DNA from: Snuella sedimenti
GTDB taxonomy: Bacteria > Bacteroidota > Bacteroidia > Flavobacteriales > Flavobacteriaceae
Assembly (NCBI RefSeq): GCF_016428595.1
Contig: NZ_JAELVQ010000021.1
Location: 1 to 64,000 of the forward strand
Reading direction: 5' to 3'
Length of the DNA stretch: 64,000 nt
The notes under the pieces: generated by a model
What the model was told of the DNA's origin: nothing
Databases searched by the model: none
What the model saw: only the letters and a program-made list of their open reading frames with translations
Shown here: positions 1 through 14,207 of the stretch, one piece after another
Layout: every line of letters begins with the position of its first letter
How positions within the stretch are numbered: position 1 is the first letter of the stretch
Translations under genes and position numbers: made by a program

Positions 1-55
1 CGAACTCTTTTAAAATCTTGGCTATTTGCTGCGGACTGAATTTACTTTTTCTCAT
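1..55 (-). CDS. IS3-like transposase OrfA, N-terminal fragment at window edge
   Basis: Reading the minus strand from an ATG at 55 gives 18 residues, MRKSKFSPQQIAKILKEF, before the window ends. This opening (basic start, then a helix containing SPQQIAKILKEF) is typical of the helix-turn-helix OrfA protein of IS3-family transposases, which binds the element ends and is normally joined to the OrfB integrase by frameshifting. Only the start is visible, so intactness cannot be judged. The next 42 bases upstream carry an inverted repeat that could be the element end. Confidence 0.6.
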   Translation of the reverse strand, partial: MRKSKFSPQQIAKILKEF

Positions 56-97
56 AATTACTGTTTAAAGTTAATATTTTTTTACACTTTTAAACAG
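56..97. mobile_element. Probable terminal segment of the IS3-like element
   Basis: CTGTTTAAAG at 61-70 is repeated in inverted form with one extra base at 87-97. On the minus strand the outer copy starts TGTTTAAAAG about 40 bases before the transposase ATG, the usual short distance and 5'-TG terminus for IS3 elements. The exact boundary is inferred; the other end lies outside the window. The core CTGTTTAAA is also found in the ends of the fold-back elements at 29919 and 51632, though this may be chance. Confidence 0.4.
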
Positions 98-595
98 TTC
101 GGTTTTAAGGGGAGCTTACAGCCCCACTTTTGGTGCGCTTTTCTATGAACTTCAATTATTTTTTAAGGTTTAAAATTTCCTTTAAAAGACGATAGAAATT
201 GTGCTCCGGGACACGGACACTTAACTGAAACTGATTGAACAGTTTCTCCTAGTACTGTTTTTTGCCTTGCATCCTTAAAAATAAGAAGTTTCATGCAGAT
301 CTTGAAATTTTAAACTATATTTGAGTGTTGTGCAACAGGCACAATGGCTATACGTAATGCGGGCAAAAGGCAAACCCCAACGGTCATTACATCTAATCCG
401 CTCGCAATTTGTATATTAGTTGAGAAAGATAAACAAATAACAAAAGGCCCTCTTTATTTGCTATTTTTACACAAGTGCACGTAACGAAAGCATGTACAAA
501 GCCGTTGGCAACAAGTCGTGAAATTCGTCAATTCAAAAACATCAGAGAGATAAAATTGATAATTTTGTATCTTTGAGGTAAAAAGTCAAACAGAA
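98..595. other. Long gene-free stretch with imperfect attC-like dyad and GTTGGCAAC motif
   Basis: No convincing ORF lies in these 498 bases. GGCTATACGTAATGC at 346-360 is partly complementary to GCATGTACAAAGCC at 490-503, and this second arm runs straight into GTTGGCAAC (504-512). A short dyad TGTTG-TG-CAACA lies at 328-339. The base composition is more GC-rich than the neighbourhood. The layout (imperfect long dyad beside a GTTGGCAAC core, upstream of a small accessory gene pair) recalls cassette recombination sites, but no integrase is visible and this reading is inference. Confidence 0.3.
568..575 (+). promoter_or_regulatory. Candidate -7 box TATCTTTG for the toxin-antitoxin pair
   Basis: TATCTTTG fits the Bacteroidota -7 consensus TAnnTTTG and lies 20 bases before the antitoxin ATG. 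A second overlapping match, TAATTTTG, lies at 560-567. No TTG -33 element is well placed, so the call is modest. Confidence 0.35.
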
Positions 596-838
596 ATGGA
601 TTTAGAAGCAAGAAAAATATCATTTGTTCAAGAATTTTTAAGACTTCAAAATGAGGAAATAGTTAGCGGACTTGAAAAATTATTACGTAAAAAGAAAGCT
701 GAATTGACTGAAAAGAACTTCAAGCCTATGACAATGGAGCAATATAACGCAGAAATTGACCAAGCAATGGAAGACTCAAAAAATGGACGAATGATAAAAG
801 CAACGGATTTAAAGGCTAAAATCCAAAAATGGAGTTAG
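596..838 (+). CDS. Antitoxin component of a RelE/ParE-type module (80 aa)
   Basis: A small charged, helical protein whose N-terminal half (residues 1-40, LEKLLRKKK region) and C-terminal segment (MTMEQYNAEIDQAMEDSKNG, then a basic tail) resemble the uncharacterised antitoxins paired with RelE/ParE toxins in Bacteroidota. The C-terminal part would wrap the toxin and the N-terminal part dimerise or bind the operator; this is inferred from family behaviour. The stop codon lies inside the toxin gene, which begins at 829, a 10-base overlap typical of translationally coupled antitoxin-toxin pairs. ATG start with a candidate -7 box 20 bases upstream. Confidence 0.7.
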   Translation: MDLEARKISFVQEFLRLQNEEIVSGLEKLLRKKKAELTEKNFKPMTMEQYNAEIDQAMEDSKNGRMIKATDLKAKIQKWS

Positions 839-1146
839 AAGTTTATTGGTTAGAGCTTGCGGAAAACAAACTCGAGGATATTTACTGCTATTATTTAATT
901 AAAGCAAGCAAAAGAGTAGCTGAAAATTTAGTTAATGGAATCGTTGACTCGACTATTGGAATTGAAAAGCAACCAGAAATAGGACAAGTTGAAACCAGCT
1001 TCGAACATAGAGAACAAGAATTTCGATATTTAGTGTTTAAGAATTATAAAATAGTTTATTGGATAAATTATGACTTTAGACGTATCGAAATAGCGAATGT
1101 TTTTGACACGAGGCAAGACCCTGATAAAATAAATGAAACGGAATAA
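829..1146 (+). CDS. RelE/ParE family toxin (105 aa)
   Basis: Length and pattern fit the ParE/RelE fold: an N-terminal strand (MELEVYWLELAENKLEDI), two long helices, then the strand-rich C-terminal half with EFRYLVFKNYKIVYWINYD and a closing IEIANVFDTRQDP. The final FDTRQDP segment is characteristic of this family. ParE-like toxins poison gyrase and RelE-like toxins cut mRNA on the ribosome; the sequence alone does not decide which. It overlaps the antitoxin by 10 bases and so is translated after it. GTTGCCAA, the inverse of the motif upstream of the pair, follows the stop at 1154. Confidence 0.8.
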   Translation: MELEVYWLELAENKLEDIYCYYLIKASKRVAENLVNGIVDSTIGIEKQPEIGQVETSFEHREQEFRYLVFKNYKIVYWINYDFRRIEIANVFDTRQDPDKINETE

Positions 1147-1275
1147 AAAGCCAGTTGCCAATCGAGTAGACGGTCGTGAACGGTAAGCCCACGGTGCGCC
1201 TCTCACACTACCGTACCCTTCGTCTGGTGTTCAGGATAAACCATGCGGGTCGCGTATACCGCGGGTCGAAAATGA
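1147..1275. other. GC-rich structured DNA after the toxin gene
   Basis: GTTGCCAA lies at 1154-1161, followed by GC-rich sequence with several dyads, for example CGGTAAG against CTACCG between about 1180 and 1215 and CGCG-TATAC-CGCG near 1251. On the minus strand GTACGGTAGTGTGAGAGG resembles a stretch I associate with bacterial group II introns, but no reverse transcriptase is present and the match is from memory. It could instead be a cassette boundary. The remaining DNA to 1434 is AT-rich and shows no clear signal. Confidence 0.25.
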
Positions 1276-1434
1276 TATTAACCTTTGTAATTTAGGTAGT
1301 CTCTTTTATGAAGTTTGGACTGCGTTACAATAATTCACCAAAATAAACATTACAAAGCTCTATTTCAAAAACCACTTAAAAAAGTCAATTTTATTTTGTA
1401 ACTTAATGTTTTGGTAATCAATAGTATTTAAGTT

Positions 1435-1857
1435 ATGGATACAATAAAATCTCTAAACAAGTGGGCAAACCTGCATACTTATATCCCACTGGATCTGTTA
1501 CGCATCGCTTTGGGTGTGTTCTTATTTATTAAGGGCATTAATTTTATGGCGGATAGTGAAATGTTGGTCATGTTATTTAAGCCTATTGAAAGCTGGGCAG
1601 GCGGCATGCTGGCTATTCATTATGTGGCTCCTGCTCATTTTATAGGTGGTTTATTAATTGTTTTTGGCTTACTGACCCGTTGGGCCATTATCGCTCAAAT
1701 CCCCATTTTAATAGGTGCTATTGCCATTAATTTTGTTGGTGAAATGGATACCAACAACCTTATATTGGCCATTGCTACTACACTTATATGTGGATTTTTC
1801 CTTTTATACGGATCGGGCAAGCACTCGCTGGATTATTATTTTAAGATGCAGCAGTAA
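1435..1857 (+). CDS. DoxX-family integral membrane protein (140 aa)
   Basis: Four hydrophobic segments (roughly residues 18-36, 60-84, 86-104 and 109-127) with the family pattern LRIALGVFLFIKGINF in the first and FIGGLLIVFGLLTRWA in the second identify a DoxX/DoxD-like inner-membrane protein. Such proteins are linked to quinone-dependent redox chemistry or stress tolerance in some bacteria, but the role here is unknown. It stands alone on the plus strand between the toxin-antitoxin pair and menE, which points towards it. The ATG start follows an AT-rich leader; no clear -7 box was found. Confidence 0.75.
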   Translation: MDTIKSLNKWANLHTYIPLDLLRIALGVFLFIKGINFMADSEMLVMLFKPIESWAGGMLAIHYVAPAHFIGGLLIVFGLLTRWAIIAQIPILIGAIAINFVGEMDTNNLILAIATTLICGFFLLYGSGKHSLDYYFKMQQ

Positions 1858-1948
1858 CGAATTAACTAGAATCCGATTAGAATACATAAAAACGGTCGCT
1901 GTTCAATTAACAAACCTGCCCTAAATCATGTAACAAACTAATGGTCAG

Positions 1949-1987
1949 TTCGATGAATTTGTGAGGGACGAACAAATTTGTATCGAA
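1949..1987. terminator. Intergenic hairpin between doxX-like gene and menE
   Basis: TTCGAT-g-AATTTGT at 1949-1962 pairs with ACAAATT-tgt-ATCGAA at 1972-1987 around a 9-base GC-rich loop. It lies between two genes that converge, so it may end transcripts from either side, although no long T run follows. A protein-binding dyad is an alternative. Confidence 0.4.
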
Positions 1988-2087
1988 AACTATTCGCAGA
2001 CAACTTCTCTATACATTTTTCGTCTTAGGTCGAAAAACACGCGATGTGACATTGTTAATCTTAAACTGGCTTCGCATTAACGCGTGG

Positions 2088-3149
2088 TTAATTTATTAAT
2101 AGTTTCAGTGTTTTGCTGCGTTGTACCTTACCTGAAGGGGTTTCGGCGAATTTTGTGATGGTATATACATGCTTAGGGATTTCGTATTTACTTAAACCAG
2201 AAAAAAGTTGAGATGCGTTGACAGGACTTTTACCTTCAATGACTAAAATAACACGTGCTCCCAGATTTTCATCGGGTTCTGATGCTATAAAAAACCGCTG
2301 TTTGATCTTATCTTGAAGCTTGGCTTCTATTTGTTCTGGGAACAGCTTAATGCCTCCCGAATTAATGACATTGTCGTAACGCCCCAACCATTCGAACGCG
2401 GTTGGTGTATGTACCTTTACAATGTCGTTGGTAACAATAGGTACCTTTGAAAGTCGGGGTGCATTAATGACCAAACATCCCCTATTATCTTGTGCAATAC
2501 TTACGTTTGGCAGCACTTTAAAACAACTATCGGCAAATGGGCCGTTAACAGGTTTGGCCGCAATATGCGTTATGGTTTCTGTCATTCCATAGGTTTCAAA
2601 TGCATTGACTTTCTTTTCCATTAGTGCCTTGACCAATGTTGTTCCTACTGGTGCGCCGCCAATAATTAATGTTTTGATGGTATCTAGGTTCTCTAATGAA
2701 GCTGTTACCTGAAAGGGCGTCATGGCACAAAAGTCGTAATTGGTATTAACTGCGGCTAATGGATTCGCTTCTGGCTGTACCACATCTATTTCCAGGCCGA
2801 GCATAAGGGCACGTACCAACATCATTTTACCTGCTATAAATTCTGTTGGCAGACAGTGTAAAGCCTTTTGTCCGGGTCTTAAGTCGAAAAATTCACCTGT
2901 TGCCAATGCCGAATTGCACATGGCTTCTTTACTAAGACGGATAGGTTTAGGAACTCCGGTGGAGCCCGATGTTTTGACCTCCAAATAATCATTGTTGTCT
3001 GTCCAATCTAACAAAAACGCACCTACTTTTCTTAAGTAATCTGTTTTAGCCTTGCTATAGTTGATAGCTAAGGTTTTTAGGGATTCGAGGTTGTAATGTT
3101 TACCATCAAGACGAAAACCTTGGTGTACGTTTTTGTATGTATACATCAT
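2088..3149 (-). CDS. menE: o-Succinylbenzoate-CoA ligase (353 aa)
   Basis: An acyl-adenylate-forming enzyme that activates o-succinylbenzoate with ATP and CoA in menaquinone synthesis. Visible motifs are the P-loop TSGSTGVPKP near residue 62, the adenine-binding ETYGMTET, the hinge WLGRYDNVINSGGIKLFP and the C-terminal SGKVQRSK carrying the catalytic lysine. At 353 residues it is a short form, usual in Flavobacteria. menC, menA and menB lie on the same strand 18-23 kb away, beyond a sugar-utilisation locus, so this gene looks separated from its cluster by an insertion. Two adjacent ATG codons could start it. Confidence 0.88.
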   Translation of the reverse strand: MMYTYKNVHQGFRLDGKHYNLESLKTLAINYSKAKTDYLRKVGAFLLDWTDNNDYLEVKTSGSTGVPKPIRLSKEAMCNSALATGEFFDLRPGQKALHCLPTEFIAGKMMLVRALMLGLEIDVVQPEANPLAAVNTNYDFCAMTPFQVTASLENLDTIKTLIIGGAPVGTTLVKALMEKKVNAFETYGMTETITHIAAKPVNGPFADSCFKVLPNVSIAQDNRGCLVINAPRLSKVPIVTNDIVKVHTPTAFEWLGRYDNVINSGGIKLFPEQIEAKLQDKIKQRFFIASEPDENLGARVILVIEGKSPVNASQLFSGLSKYEIPKHVYTITKFAETPSGKVQRSKTLKLLIN

Positions 3150-3186
3150 ATTTTCATTAAGGTTTTCGTCTCAACGGTTAAAACTA

Positions 3187-6300
<3,114 letters not shown>

Positions 6301-6407
6301 TTAAAATTTATGTGTTTAAATTTATATTTAATAAACTGTTACAACTAGGTTTGTATTTTTAATGGTAACTGTTATAGATCTATAACAAGCTTCCTAAAAC
6401 GAAGTAT

Positions 6408-6428
6408 CCCCGAGACAGCACCTCGGGG
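6408..6428 (-). terminator. Hairpin terminator after the second GH2 gene
   Basis: CCCCGAG (6408-6414) pairs perfectly with CTCGGGG (6422-6428) around a 7-base loop, 19 bases beyond the stop of the GH2 gene at 6447. The T stretch on the minus strand is weak, so partial read-through into the next GH2 gene is possible. Confidence 0.6.
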
Positions 6429-6446
6429 AATTCTTTTTGATAAAAC

Positions 6447-9794
<3,348 letters not shown>

Positions 9795-9991
9795 TTAATT
9801 TAACTTAAGATGCAAAAGGTGACAAAACACATATTCAAAATATTATGTGCTCGAACAAATTTTGCGTTCCGAAATTAATGAATTTTAGAGCGAGAATGAA
9901 ATTATGGAATGGGTTTTATTGCACTCTATAAACGAGTTTAAACATTCTAAAAAGAATTGAGACTATTTTTATGAATTTGATAAAACCTCCT

Positions 9992-10906
9992 CTATTTTTT
10001 AAGCTGAAATGTGGTTACAACAAAGCCATGATCGGAAGGATACGGTATTTTATTAGCATTAATCTTTAAAGTATCTCCCAAAAAAGCTTTATAGGACTCA
10101 GACTTCACCGCATTAAGCATTCCCCCTTTATAATAGATATAATCAATTCTATGTTCGTCTTCTTTGCCTTTTGTATCCCAAGTAATTCCTGGATGTGTTA
10201 TCGGATCGGGATTAAGGGTTCTATACGTATCTACCAAGCCCATATCTTCTAATACTTTGGTTGCATACCAAGGTACTACTAAGCCGTTATGAAGGCTTTT
10301 GGTGTTTTCGCCCCAATCCAAATGTGACGGTGTGTTGAGATCGCCTCCAAAAATCATGGGAATAGCATCTGTTTGCGACGTATACTCCTTTAGATATGGT
10401 AGCACTTTTTGTATCATTTCGTACTTAGGTCCTGTTTGTTCCCAAATAAGTAATTCTTTAGACGTCATTCCCATGGTTTCTGGAGCATCATCCCAAGGCA
10501 AATAATGAAACCAATTTGAAAACAGACGGATTGTTTGATTATTAATAACCACTTCTCTTCCTCCTAAGTAAAAAGGATATTCAGTGTCTATTCGTTTACC
10601 AAATGGAAACTTAGACATGATTGATAAATTGATGCGCTTATCGTCCAGTGCAGTGCCTTTGGGAGCTATTAGGTGAAAATGATATCCTAGTGAGTCTGCA
10701 ATTTTTTTTCCTGACCCATAGGTTTCAACCATAAGAATAATATCTGGGTCGATATTTTTTATGATTTCAATAACATGTGTACTCCCGTTATGAATATCAT
10801 TTCCACCATGTAATATATTCCAAGCCATAACTTTAAAAGTAAAGGCTTGTGGTGGTACTTTACAGCTAAAGGCTAATAAAATTAAGATGCACCAAAAATA
10901 TTTCAT
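9992..10906 (-). CDS. Endonuclease/exonuclease/phosphatase (EEP) family lipoprotein (304 aa)
   Basis: The N-terminus LILLAFSC is a lipobox with cysteine 15, so the protein is membrane-anchored outside the cytoplasm. EEP-fold motifs are in order: MAWNILHGG, MVETYG (metal-binding glutamate), GGDLNTPSHLDW, HRIDYIYY and the catalytic PSDHGFV. The fold covers DNases, sphingomyelinases and sugar or inositol phosphatases; an exported copy next to glycosidases more likely cleaves a phosphodiester in a nutrient than DNA. It follows the metallophosphatase gene by 9 bases, implying one transcript. A homologue sits two genes upstream at 11910. Confidence 0.8.
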   Translation of the reverse strand: MKYFWCILILLAFSCKVPPQAFTFKVMAWNILHGGNDIHNGSTHVIEIIKNIDPDIILMVETYGSGKKIADSLGYHFHLIAPKGTALDDKRINLSIMSKFPFGKRIDTEYPFYLGGREVVINNQTIRLFSNWFHYLPWDDAPETMGMTSKELLIWEQTGPKYEMIQKVLPYLKEYTSQTDAIPMIFGGDLNTPSHLDWGENTKSLHNGLVVPWYATKVLEDMGLVDTYRTLNPDPITHPGITWDTKGKEDEHRIDYIYYKGGMLNAVKSESYKAFLGDTLKINANKIPYPSDHGFVVTTFQLKK

Positions 10907-10915
10907 AGCATTTGT

Positions 10916-11839
10916 TTAATATGCATGAGGATAATACGTGTTTTTTAAACTTCCATCATCAAACAGCTCAATAATGGAGTATCCTGGTGGTGTTTCATGA
11001 TACCAACATTTCCCAGCGGAATCTGCATCACCATCACCCCACCAATAGCCACTCATTGAACCATTACAATAATAGTTTACATCATTATAAACGGCTTGGT
11101 CTAATAAATGCATATGACCACTAATACAATGAATGTTTTTGTCTTTATGTTTATAAAACAATTTACTAATATATTTACTATCTGAATGGTTACCACCGTA
11201 AGGAATTGTGCTAACCCCTAGAATCGGATAATGGGTCATTACTAGAACATGAACCCCTTTAGGCATTTCAAGTAACTCTTTTTCTAACCAAACTCGTTGT
11301 TCTTCATCTAAAGATCCAGCATTTTTATTGTTACTGTCTAAAATTAAAAAATACCAATCTTTCTTTTTAAAACTATAGTATCGTTTAGGGATACCTAAAT
11401 TTTTCACTACATATTCTTTACCATACATGGGATCAGTCTTATCTGGTGCAGCCCACCACATATCATGGTTTCCTAAGCAACTGTGCAATTCATAGCCTTT
11501 AAATTCGCTCTTTAGTTCATTCCATATACTCCATTGTTCTAATACTCGATCTCGTGTAATGTCTCCATAATCTGCAGCATATATGGTGTCTCCTCCATTT
11601 AAAAAAAAGTCTACATCGTGTGCTTTTATCTCTTTCATACAGTTTTTAAACCTATTAGGCGCATCGAGTTCAGGGCGCATATGAATATCTGTAATATGCG
11701 CTACTTTTAAAAGTCTTTTTCGTTTTTTATTGCTTGTAGTTTCTTGCGACAATACTATTGGAGACATGGCCATTAAGCCCATTGAAACTCCTATTTTTTT
11801 TAAAGCCGATCTTCTGTTTTCGCTATGCTCTTTTTTCAT
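10916..11839 (-). CDS. Calcineurin-like metallophosphatase, Tat-type signal (307 aa)
   Basis: All metallophosphoesterase motifs are visible: HITDIH, GGDTIYA, LGNHDMWW, MTHYPI and SGHMH. These bind two metals and hydrolyse phosphate mono- or diesters. The N-terminus has NRRSALKKIG followed by a hydrophobic stretch, the pattern of a twin-arginine export signal, so it probably acts in the periplasm after folding. It lies between two EEP-family phosphoesterases, 9 bases before one and 70 bases after the other. The trio suggests stepwise removal of phosphate groups from a substrate taken up by this locus. Confidence 0.82.
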   Translation of the reverse strand: MKKEHSENRRSALKKIGVSMGLMAMSPIVLSQETTSNKKRKRLLKVAHITDIHMRPELDAPNRFKNCMKEIKAHDVDFFLNGGDTIYAADYGDITRDRVLEQWSIWNELKSEFKGYELHSCLGNHDMWWAAPDKTDPMYGKEYVVKNLGIPKRYYSFKKKDWYFLILDSNNKNAGSLDEEQRVWLEKELLEMPKGVHVLVMTHYPILGVSTIPYGGNHSDSKYISKLFYKHKDKNIHCISGHMHLLDQAVYNDVNYYCNGSMSGYWWGDGDADSAGKCWYHETPPGYSIIELFDDGSLKNTYYPHAY

Positions 11840-11909
11840 TGTAAAGTTAATAATTAGGATAATCTCTAATTCTAAATTGAGATTATTACCATTCCGAATT
11901 TTATATTAT

Positions 11910-12998
11910 TTATTTTATTTTAAATGTTGCCAATACCCCTTTATGATCTGTTGGCCATTTGCCTTGTGGCAATAAAAACTTATCTAATAAAGAAGTATCT
12001 TCTGCTCCTTGCCCCCTTACAATACATCCAGATGGCCCTACAACAATAACATCTTCCAAAGTTACACGAGCATCCTCATTATAATAAATAAAGTCAATAC
12101 GATCCCTATCATCGGCTTCTGGTGTCCATGTTAACTTTGACAATTCTACATGGGTATTGTAAGCTGCCCAGGTAAATCCTGGATGGGTTACTGGATTAGG
12201 GTACTTATGGCGATACGCATCCAAATAGCCTTTCTGCTGTAAAGTTACGCTATTATGCCAGGGCACAACAGTTCCATTGTGATCAAACATATCTTTGGTT
12301 GCTTCGGTCCAGTCTAAATGAGAAGGCTCGTTAAAATCGCCTGCCAGGAATACCAGATTGCCTTTTTCTTGTTCTTTCGCTGCATCGCTTACAAAAACAC
12401 TGATGGCTTCATCACGTTTAGACGCTTTATTTTGTTCCAAAATTTGATCTACATCCAAAATAGGTTCTGGTAATTGCTTCCAAGTAATACCATCGTACCC
12501 TCGTGGTAAGTAACAAGCGTAATGGGTATAATCCAAATGTGCGCCGTAAACAGCCAGTTGCGTAGTCTCGTCCAGTTTAATTATACACTTTGTCAAAGAG
12601 GACGTTCCTATTGATGGCATTGAAACGATTGGATATTTTGATAGAATTGTTGAAGACTTTGCAGAGTGAAATGTATAATAATCCACACCCAATGTTTTCA
12701 TTTTATCTTTTATTCTATTACTAAAAATGGTTTCATTATAATTGTTGGTTTCGCACAACATCACAATATCTGCTTCCGTTTGAAGGATAACCTCCGAAAT
12801 AGCTTCAAACCCACCATTAACTGCTGTGCCTTCGTGCCACATGTTTAATGCCAATACTTTTAAAGTTCCATCAAACGCTTTCGTAATCTCTTCTTCGTTT
12901 TCCGTTTCTTCGACATATTCCTTTTTAGTTTTATCGCAGTTAAATACTGTAACTACCAAAGTAACAGCTAACAGAAATCCTATTTTTATCTTTCTCAT
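11910..12998 (-). CDS. EEP-family phosphoesterase, probable lipoprotein (362 aa)
   Basis: Shares the EEP motifs with the protein at 9992: LALNMWHEG, LCETNNYN, LAGDFNEPSHLDW, DRIDFIYY and WPTDHKGV. The opening LLAVTLVVTVFNC is lipobox-like with an unusual asparagine before the cysteine, followed by a charged linker. It is about 60 residues longer than the paralogue, mostly from that linker and an insert around residues 150-190. First gene of the three-gene phosphoesterase cluster. Substrate unknown; sphingomyelinase-like or glycan phosphodiesterase activity are both possible. Confidence 0.78.
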   Translation of the reverse strand: MRKIKIGFLLAVTLVVTVFNCDKTKKEYVEETENEEEITKAFDGTLKVLALNMWHEGTAVNGGFEAISEVILQTEADIVMLCETNNYNETIFSNRIKDKMKTLGVDYYTFHSAKSSTILSKYPIVSMPSIGTSSLTKCIIKLDETTQLAVYGAHLDYTHYACYLPRGYDGITWKQLPEPILDVDQILEQNKASKRDEAISVFVSDAAKEQEKGNLVFLAGDFNEPSHLDWTEATKDMFDHNGTVVPWHNSVTLQQKGYLDAYRHKYPNPVTHPGFTWAAYNTHVELSKLTWTPEADDRDRIDFIYYNEDARVTLEDVIVVGPSGCIVRGQGAEDTSLLDKFLLPQGKWPTDHKGVLATFKIK

Positions 12999-13015
12999 TC
13001 GTTAATTTTATTATT

Positions 13016-13176
13016 GAACTCATCTTGACTTTTTCCAATTGGTTAAAAAATTGCTCTTTTGAGCCTGCTTTTCGTCATTTTCTCATTCCGTAGCCCTGCT
13101 ATGCAACTTAAAAATGCCTTCCATCAAGTTCAAAATAGCTAATTTTCACTTCAATCAAAAAAGTCAAGATGAGTTC
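13016..13176. repeat. Fold-back (MITE-like) element, 161 bp
   Basis: The ends are 19-base perfect inverted repeats, GAACTCATCTTGACTTTTT at 13016-13034 and its complement at 13158-13176. The interior continues as an imperfect palindrome to an apex TAGC-cct-GCTA near 13090. Length, fold and interior words (TTTTCGT..AT, CTCATT, GCTA, GCCTT) match the elements at 29919 and 51632, though the termini differ. It lies between the phosphoesterase cluster and the SusC-D operon and encodes no protein. Confidence 0.7.
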
Positions 13177-13259
13177 ATTGTTAAATACACTGAAATTATT
13201 TTCCTAAACACCTATCCAAGTTACCAGGCCTATTCCATTTTACAAAAAAAAAGTAAAAT

Positions 13260-13281
13260 AAGGGAGGCATATGCCTCCCTT
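13260..13281 (-). terminator. Strong terminator of the SusC-SusD-lipoprotein operon
   Basis: An uninterrupted 22-base palindrome with arms AAGGGAGGCAT and ATGCCTCCCTT. On the minus strand it is followed by a T-rich tract. It lies 64 bases past the stop of the lipoprotein gene at 13345, so it closes the Sus-like operon and separates it from the phosphoesterase genes. Confidence 0.8.
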
Positions 13282-13344
13282 AAAACTAATAATTCAAAAA
13301 ACTAAAAATTGATTCAAACCAATTTTATATGGTCATTATTTAAC

Positions 13345-14175
13345 TTAGGGTATTGTGATTTCTGTATCTACCGTATACCAATACACCCAATCTCCTGTTG
13401 TTTTTCCAGAAAGATAATATACCCAAAATTTAACGTTTATTTTACCTGTACAAACCTCGTATGTACCTTCCTCTGCTAATCGAAATTGATACTCATAGCC
13501 ATCGCCAGCCAAACCTGCATCAAAATCATCAAAAGTTGCACTTCCAATTTTAGCACCTGCTGCAACTGGTGTTAAAGTAATTTCTAAATTGGCATTTGGA
13601 AATGATCCATAATTAGCAATATTTCCAGTAAGGGACAGCACATTACCATTGATACTTCCGGTAAGTGTATTGCCATTTTCATTAACTAATTGGGTTCCAA
13701 AAACTTCAATGTCTTCTGGACACTCATCATCAACGATTGTAAATACCATAGCCTTATTGGATTGGTTCACAATCCCAACACCTATATCAATATTCGGATT
13801 ACTTACACTTTCAATTGAAATATCCAAACTTAAGTCTTCTGCTCCATCTAATAAATTATCAATAATCTCAATTGTAAACGGTTCGGATTTTACTTCACCA
13901 GCCTTAAATAGAACGGTTTTGGAATCGATATTATAATCAACCCCTTCTTGAGCCGTACCTACTACAGCCAAGGTTACCGTAAAGTCCTCTTCCAATGTAC
14001 TGCCGTCGTATCTTAAAAAGATGTCATGTACCCCTTCGTTTTCCAAAGCCGAATCATCTTCATTGATGAAGGACACGAACTTATACCTCTCAAAATCATA
14101 AAGGGTTGGTGTCTCTTCACAGCCTACAAACGATAGGGCTGTTACTAGAATAAATAAATATTTTAATGTTTTCAT
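13345..14175 (-). CDS. Surface lipoprotein in the SusE/SusF position, Calx-beta-like domain (276 aa)
   Basis: Lipobox SFVGC with cysteine 19 followed by acidic EE, fitting export to the outer surface. Residues about 40-150 look like a Calx-beta/DUF1735-type domain (DFTVTLAVVGTAQEGVDY, then FTIEIIDNLLDGAEDLSLDI). The rest is beta-rich and ends in aromatic FWVYYLSGKTTGDWVYWYTV, a possible sugar-binding face. It is third in the operon after SusC and SusD, separated by only 32 bases, the place where glycan-binding SusE/F-type proteins are encoded. Function is inferred from position; no family name is certain. Confidence 0.7.
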   Translation of the reverse strand: MKTLKYLFILVTALSFVGCEETPTLYDFERYKFVSFINEDDSALENEGVHDIFLRYDGSTLEEDFTVTLAVVGTAQEGVDYNIDSKTVLFKAGEVKSEPFTIEIIDNLLDGAEDLSLDISIESVSNPNIDIGVGIVNQSNKAMVFTIVDDECPEDIEVFGTQLVNENGNTLTGSINGNVLSLTGNIANYGSFPNANLEITLTPVAAGAKIGSATFDDFDAGLAGDGYEYQFRLAEEGTYEVCTGKINVKFWVYYLSGKTTGDWVYWYTVDTEITIP

Positions 14176-14207
14176 TATCTATATTTTAAAATTAGTATAG
14201 CAGTAGT

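Noticed and set aside
1715-1924. 69-codon plus-strand frame overlapping the DoxX-like gene
   Set aside because: Out of frame with a clear membrane-protein gene and with no family resemblance.
13114-13305. 63-codon plus-strand frame between the phosphoesterases and the SusC-D operon
   Set aside because: It runs through the fold-back element and the operon terminator, so it is not a gene.
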